Positions 58,281 to 64,000 of a stretch of 64,000 nucleotides of DNA are shown here, one piece after another (the first letter of the stretch is position 1; each line of letters starts with the position of its first letter). Origin of the DNA: Vitellaria paradoxa (lineage: Eukaryota; Streptophyta; Magnoliopsida; Ericales; Sapotaceae); the NCBI GenBank assembly GCA_019916065.1, contig CM034236.1, forward strand, positions 15,081,167 to 15,145,166, read 5' to 3'. Below the pieces are notes generated by a model. The model did not search any database. It was given only the letters and a program-made list of their open reading frames with translations, and had not been told where the DNA came from. A program made the position numbers and the translations under genes.

Positions 58281-59819
58281 TCATAGCAGGTTTTATAGCA
58301 TATTAAATTAATTAAAATTAATAAATAAATGTTATAACAAAATTTACGAAATCTAACTTAAATTACATAAAGTGATAAACAAAGTTGTTTGATAGAAATA
58401 TAGAGAAAGAAATAACGATATTTTCCCTCATTCCTTTATCTCGCTTTTTGTAAATATGATTTTTCTCATTTTTTTATCTCTATTTTTTTCTAGAGATGTT
58501 TCCACTGATCTTTTATCTCGATTTTTTTTAAATGATGGTTTTTATTGATCTTTGATCTTGATTTTTTCTAGAGATGATTTTCACTAATCATTTATCTCGT
58601 TTTAAATACAAATACGGTTTTAACAAAACTGAGATAAAAAGTATTAAAAGTAACTTTTTATCTCAATTTTTAATTAGACTAAGATAAAAAGTTTAGCTAA
58701 CAAATCTTTATCATGCGTTTTCTAAAACCGTAATCATTATAAATCACCTAATGTGATCTTTATCAATTATCGTATTAATGTAACGGGTAGTTTAACATAA
58801 TTTGGCTTGTCCAAGATTTTTTGATTTTTTGTTTATTGATCTATGATAGTAGATTTTATAGCATATTAAATTAATTAAAATTAATAAATAAATGTTACAA
58901 CAAAATTGAAATCTAATTTAAATGATATAAAGTGATAAAAAAACTGTTTGACAAAGATATCGAGAAAGAAATAACAATAACGTCTTTCATTCTTTTATCT
59001 CGCTTTTTTTAGATATGATTTTTCTTACTTTTTTTATCTCAGTTTTTTTGAGAGATGTTTTCATTGATTTTTTATCTCGGTTTTTTTAAGAGATGGTTTT
59101 CACTAGTCTTTTACCTCGATTTGTTTTTCAGAGATAGTTTCCACTAATCTTTTATCTTATTTTTAATAAAATTACAGTTTTGACAAAATTGGGAGAGGAG
59201 TGTTAAAAGTAACCTTTTATCTCAGTTTTTTAATTAGACTAAGATAAAAAGTTTAGCTCGCAAATTTTTATCGTTCTTTTTCCAAAACCGCGATCTTTAT
59301 AAATCTCCTAATGCGATGTTTATCAATTATCGTATTAATGTAATGAGTAGTTCAACATAATTTGGCTTATCTTATCAAACCATAAATTATATGTTTTCCA
59401 CAATTATGCAAGTTAGTGAAGTTCCACGAGACATATGGAAAAGGTTTTATTTTGATTGCCTTTTTTTTTTCGGACGCAAGACTGTTTTTCATAGACTAAA
59501 TTGGAGCCTACAGGAGTTACGATTAGAAAATAGTTAGAACATACGTAGGTGTGAAAGTATTAAAATTAACCTTTTATCTCAGTTTTTTAATTAGACTAAG
59601 ATAAAAATTTAGCTCACAAATTTTTATCATACTTTTTCTACTACCGTGATTTTTATAAATCTCCTAATGTGATGTTTATCAATTATCGTATTAATATAAT
59701 GAATAGTTCAACATAATTTGGCTTATCTTATCAAACCATAAATTATATGTTTTCCACAATTATGCAAGTTAGTGAAGTCCCACGAGACATATGGAAAAGG
59801 TTTTATTTTGATTGCTTTT

Positions 59820-59856
<37 letters not shown>

Positions 59857-60200
59857 TGGCGCAAGACTGTTTTCCATAGACTAAATTGGAGCCTACAGGA
59901 GTTACGACTAGAAAATAGTTAGGAGATACGTAGGTGTGAACAAATTGTGAGATTAATGACAACCGGACCTAGAATGAAATTCTTATTTCTACTTGTGATT
60001 TTCATTGATTTTTTGATTTTCGAAACATTATGTCATTTCTAGTTCGGTACACCATATAAAGTTAGATGATTCACTCCCATGGAGCGATCAATCCCGTATT
60101 TCGTCGGAATGAACTTATGTTAATTTCTTAAATGGATGAACTTATATTTTCATTTTGTCAAAAACAAAAGATAGAAAGGGAAAGACATGCAAGGAAACAG
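58281..60200 (+). repeat. Array sub-repeats upstream of gene H (three modules)
   Basis: Counterpart of 28051-29935 with the same extra partial module at about 59555-59930. The poly(T) tract at 59822-59855 is 34 T long here, much longer than in any other unit. A 79-codon minus-strand ORF crosses this tract as a poly-Lys run and is rejected. Confidence 0.6.
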
Positions 60201-60538
60201 CACGTGCAGTTTCATATTTAAATTCGAAGCTAATGTCTAAATTTTAGTGCTAAATTCGCTTATTAGTTTTCTACCTCAATGACGTCTATTTCTCGGCTAA
60301 CACAGCCGCATGTGCATGCAGTTCTGCTTTTAAAATTTTCATTTTTTTTAATCTCCTAGTACAAGCCTTCAGGTTCATGCAGAGAATTTCGTTTTCTATA
60401 TCGGCGAAATCAAAAAGTGAGATTGAGAGAAAATCCATGGGGTTACATTAATTCCGAAAGGTCATATGAAATGTACAGTTTAAGCATCATTAAAGTCCTC
60501 ATAGGATCGGTTACACATCCTTTATCCAACTATATAAA
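60201..60538 (+). promoter_or_regulatory. Promoter of gene H
   Basis: CACGTG at 60201-60206, TGACGTC at 60290-60296, TATATAAA at 60531-60538. The inverted repeat is broken (CATGCAGTTCTG). Between about 60315 and 60565 there are about ten small differences not seen in other copies, for example ATATCGGCG, GGGGTTACATT, GTACAGTTTAAG and CTCATAGG. Confidence 0.55.
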
Positions 60539-60622
60539 CCTTGCACATAGCGCCCTGTGAATCCAGGCCAATTCCAACCTACTAATTCAAACACTTGGCC
60601 TATCTTTATCAAAAGAAAAATA

Positions 60623-61126
60623 ATGTCTATCCGGCAGCCCGTACGAAACCAGATGGCGGAAATATTCATTGGCATGCTCTCACTCCTTGTTGCCAGTGGC
60701 ATGGCGCATGCTAGACTAGACGTGTACAACCAAACAATTAACCAAACACTAGTATTAGACAAATTGAGTGCTTTAACCAGGGATCCGAAGCATCCGTGGT
60801 ACAAGCAATCGTTGCCTGTGGAGGCTTATCCAGGATTCTTTGATTTTTTGACCGCTTGTCTCGATCGTTTAGGTCAAAAGGAATGCGTACACCACGTTTT
60901 CAATGAAATGGTCGGAATCGAAAAAGATCTGAAAGATTTTAACTGCGGTTGTAAGGTTAAGGAAATAGGGCATAATTGCGTCATGGGATTGGCAGGGCTT
61001 ACTGGTCATTTTAAAAAGTTCGAGGGTACTGCTCCTCATATCTACGCCCTGGCTAGCGAACTGTTTTTTACAACTAAGAAGCTAACGAGTTGCCCTGCAC
61101 CCGAACCTGCTCCGACCAAGCCCTAA
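60623..61126 (+). CDS. Gene H: secreted prolamin-like cysteine-rich protein
   Basis: A 167-residue paralogue and the most distinct at the protein level. Unique residues are S63 (KQSLP), D102 and G109; G109 turns NCSC into NCGC, removing the N107 sequon while keeping both cysteines. F106 matches A and F, whereas S25, S156, the PAPEPAPTKP tail and the TAA stop match B and G, so the gene is mosaic. Signal peptide and six cysteines are intact. Confidence 0.65.
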   Translation: MSIRQPVRNQMAEIFIGMLSLLVASGMAHARLDVYNQTINQTLVLDKLSALTRDPKHPWYKQSLPVEAYPGFFDFLTACLDRLGQKECVHHVFNEMVGIEKDLKDFNCGCKVKEIGHNCVMGLAGLTGHFKKFEGTAPHIYALASELFFTTKKLTSCPAPEPAPTKP

Positions 61127-62553
61127 GTCTATATGCATGCAAATGTTACTGTATCAGATGATCTAAGATGGTGTCTATTGTATATTGATTTGATCCTACG
61201 TCCAAGCTTTAGATGTTTATCATATTTGTTTCTCCAGTAATTAGTGGGGTTTATTGCAATACCGAGTCCAATTATAAAGATAATTCCATACTAATCTTCA
61301 TTATAATGCATCCAGGCAACATCGAATGTCGCAAATCTTAATATTTCATTTTTATTTCGTAATGGTTTCTCATTTATGTGGTATGAAATTTACTTGGGAG
61401 CATTTTTTTTTGTGTGCTATCTTCACCAATTAAGAAAATGTTCGTCAAAGAAAATTTGATGGTTTACACTGTCTAGTGGTCCCACACATTAATTATATCA
61501 GGAAATGTTAGCTATTGAACTTTATTGAGGAGATAACCTATATTCTATAAATTTCATTAGTAGTTTAGTGGACAAAATCTATTGAGACACATTTTTGGTG
61601 AAATTTTCAGAAGAAATCCATGTCGATGTTTGATCGCAGTTGAAATGACATCATAATTGGGCATTATCGCATCTTCACATTGGTTTGAATTGCGGGATAT
61701 TTGAGTCATTATTACATGATGACACTGGTTCGCAATACGGGTTATTTGAGCAAATGTTTTTTTTTTCTCCCAATCATAAGCTTTTATGACGAGGCCTCCA
61801 AAATAAATTTTGTTCAATGATGGCACCCGATTGTTTTGTCCAGCCACGGTCTACAACCTAGGTCCTAAAGGATATTAATAAAATCAGGCAATGTGATGTA
61901 GCAAAGTCTTTTGTATGAAATTTAATCTGATTTCTTTTTTTTTTAATGTGCATATAGTTTTCCTTTCAAAACTGTAAAAAGTGTTCAATGTTTTTTTTCT
62001 TATGAAATGAACAAAGAAAGATAAAGAAAGCCTATAGCGAAAAAAAAAAAAGTTGTTATATTTCACTAGCTCTTCTAATCCAAATATTGTCCCTGCAGAG
62101 CATAAACTCTGGGATTATACACCTGAATTTCGTTTCTAAGATGAAGACGTAAATTACTGTAAAAAAATAATTTTGTTAAATGTAAAAAAATTAAATTGCA
62201 ATCTATGAAATCTTAAAAAATAGGTTGTCCAATGATTTTTTTGTTAAAAGTTTTCATCTAAAGGTTTCATTTTTTATCCCGAATCAAATGTTAGTGTTGC
62301 TTTCTTCTAAGCAAAAATAATATGCTTTACCACCAGACCACCCTTATTTATTAGGCACAGGAGAGACTCATTATAGGATTTCAGTTCTGCACAATTGTTA
62401 TGTCTATTTTGTATTTGTTAATGTATTTTCTAACTCATGAAATTCAAGGAACCATAATAACATTATACTTCCTTAAGTGTATTTCTTCATTAACTAATTT
62501 CTAAGAAATAAAGGTTAGCAAGAATTATGTATCTTCATCCAATGCCGTCCTAG
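61127..62553 (+). repeat. 3' spacer of gene H (long form without the MITE)
   Basis: Matches the B and G long spacers but lacks the 460-bp MITE; the site reads ACCACC-AG-ACCACCC at 62329-62343. Minus-strand ORFs at 61557-61847 and 61884-62066 are low-complexity or unrecognised and are not annotated. Confidence 0.55.
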
Positions 62554-64000
62554 CACTACTACAAAAATGCATAAACATCACAGCTTTGAGGCGTGATGTC
62601 TCACTTTCGATTTCAATCACAAAAGCATGATTAATCCAGGTGAGATTGTAAGTTGCTTATTTTCGATCACAGTTTAGAACCTATGATCGAAAACTTACAA
62701 TAGTCACGCACTAAAAGTGTGGTATTTTTATGTAAAAACTGAGATGAAAATAAATTTCACATGACCTTTTATGAATTTTGATCTCACTTTCTTTAAAAAA
62801 CAGTGGTCAAATATAGACAAATGATCACGCTGAAAAAATTGGTTAACTCTAGGAATAATAAAAATTCACATGGTAACCTGCTATTGTGCCATCATGTGAC
62901 GCCTTGTCATCCTGACAACCTTATATATTTGATATTTTTTTGTTGCTACTGAGAATTGAACTCGAGCCATTTATTTGGAAGTTAGTGTGCCTGACCGCTG
63001 GTCCAAACTATCATATTTATATATGCATGTTACATATTAATATATATAAACAAATTTTTATCGTTTTTGGGATTGCAAAAAGTAATAAAATTATATTATT
63101 TTAATTTAATTATTTTAAGTTTTTTACAATAATTTATTATCACTTTTGCCAACCAATTAGTAGCTAAATGCCACACTTTTCCGATCAATTAGTTGAGAGA
63201 AAAGATAAAAAATTTACTGTTATGTAATTTTTTTAACTTTTTGTAATAATTTGAAATCATAACCAATTTATAAAATCATACGACTTAATAAATAATTTAT
63301 GAAATATATATCATATTTAATTAAAAAAGATCTTAAATCTTTTTCTTGTTTTCCTTTAATTCTTGTGTATCGCACAAATTTAATCATGACTCACTGTTTA
63401 TAATATATTTTTTCATTCCTATTATATTTTTAAAAGTAATTAGACTGCATTTAGTTTTAGTTTTGGAAAATTATTGTTCAAAGTAAAATTTTTGAAAACT
63501 ATTTTAAGAATTTGATTTGTAATACAAAAAATATTTTCAATGGTTATATTTGAAACTTAATTCTAAAAAGACCAAAAAAAAAAAGAAAATTTTTGTTATT
63601 TTTATTTCTAAATTTTTATCACTTCCAACGAAATATAAAATAATGTCACTTTTAATATAATTAATATTAAAGATACAATAAACATTTATAAGATATTAAA
63701 TATTTAATATTCATGTGGTAATAATTCATAGAAACTATGAAGGCTAGTCCCATATTTTCATTGAAGAAAATAATGATTATACATGTAGCATTATTTAAAT
63801 CTGATTTGGTAAATTTAGTTTTAGCATTAACCTAAAAACATTTTTGCCTATTCATAGTAGGTTTTATAGCATATTAAATTAATTAAAATTACTAAATAAA
63901 TGTTATAACAAAATTTACGAAATCTAACTTAAATTACATAAAGTGATAAACAAAGTTGTTTGATAGAAATATAGAGAAAGAAATAACGATATTTTCCCTC
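62554..64000 (+). repeat. CACTA-like terminus, common 3' spacer and start of sub-repeats after gene H
   Basis: CACTACTACAAAAATGC at 62554, the common spacer with a SINE-like segment near 62940-63020, and from about 63860 the beginning of the sub-repeat module, which runs off the right edge (ATAACGATATTTTCCCTC). The array therefore continues beyond the window. Confidence 0.55.

Larger units (their letters stand above)
40775..59950 (+). repeat. Higher-order duplication of about 10550-29700, offset about 30.22 kb
   Basis: Corresponding landmarks are separated by 30224-30230 bp throughout: copia gag 11209/41433, the decayed Athila ORF 13085/43310, gene A/F, gene B/G, and the spacer ORF 27082/57312. 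Differences are sparse single-base changes and small indels, often in homopolymers. Similarity declines to the left of about 10550/40775. Beyond about 29700/59950 the partners (C and H) differ more and H has a different 3' spacer, so the right limit of the recent copy is near there or has been overwritten. Confidence 0.8.

Noticed and set aside
59723..59962. Minus-strand ORF with a poly-Lys run
   Set aside because: Created by the 34-T tract; not present as such in other units.
9600..64000. Possible CRISPR-like or satellite-centromere array
   Set aside because: The repeats are kilobase-scale units with genes and degenerate 38-bp monomers, not short identical repeats with unique spacers, and no 150-180-bp satellite is present.

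Overview
The window is AT-rich nuclear DNA from a flowering plant, probably a eudicot; the species cannot be named from sequence alone. The evidence is Athila-type Ty3/gypsy and Ty1/copia remnants, a large solo LTR beginning TGTCACACCCC, hAT- and CACTA-like termini, and intronless genes with TATA boxes that encode small secreted cysteine-rich proteins. No prokaryotic, organellar or CRISPR features were seen.

Layout. (1) 1 to about 9594 is the 3' part of an Athila-like retrotransposon on the + strand: protease, reverse transcriptase, RNase H and integrase, broken by frameshifts and stops, then a second ORF with the plant transposon-protein domain typical of Athila, then a purine tract and a 3' LTR of about 1.5 kb. 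It abuts the start of a tandem array. (2) About 9597-64000 is the array. Its basic unit is about 3.8 kb: one intronless gene, an AT-rich 3' spacer with a SINE-like (tRNA-like) segment, and two or three copies of a sub-repeat of about 0.5-0.6 kb built from minisatellite-like monomers of about 38 bp. Eight intact genes, called A to H here, start at 18153, 24367, 30356, 34133, 37916, 48381, 54591 and 60623, all on the + strand. (3) The array has been remodelled. A 5.56-kb composite of transposon debris occupies the place of one gene unit at 10995-16555 and again at 41218-46781. A 2.35-kb solo LTR sits between A and B and again between F and G. A higher-order duplication with an offset of about 30.22 kb makes the A/F and B/G proteins identical.

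The repeated gene encodes a 167-residue protein with a signal peptide ending in an AHA motif, N-glycosylation sequons, six conserved cysteines spaced C-x8-C-x19-C-x-C-x8-C-x37-C, and a Pro/Ala/Glu-rich tail. The spacing resembles the plant prolamin-like/ECA1-gametogenesis cysteine-rich family (PF05617), but with CxC where that family usually has CC. This is a tentative family call made from the cysteine pattern. Every copy has a TATA box 92 bp before the ATG, a CACGTG box about 420 bp before it and an ACGT-core bZIP-like site about 340 bp before it.

The most interesting aspect is that all eight genes stay open while embedded in repeats that show unequal exchange, conversion-like patches, transposon replacement of a unit, a candidate hAT excision footprint and decay of transposon ORFs almost entirely through TAG/TAA/TGA stops. 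The near-identity of units C, D and E and of the 30-kb blocks means assembly error should be excluded before copy number is trusted.
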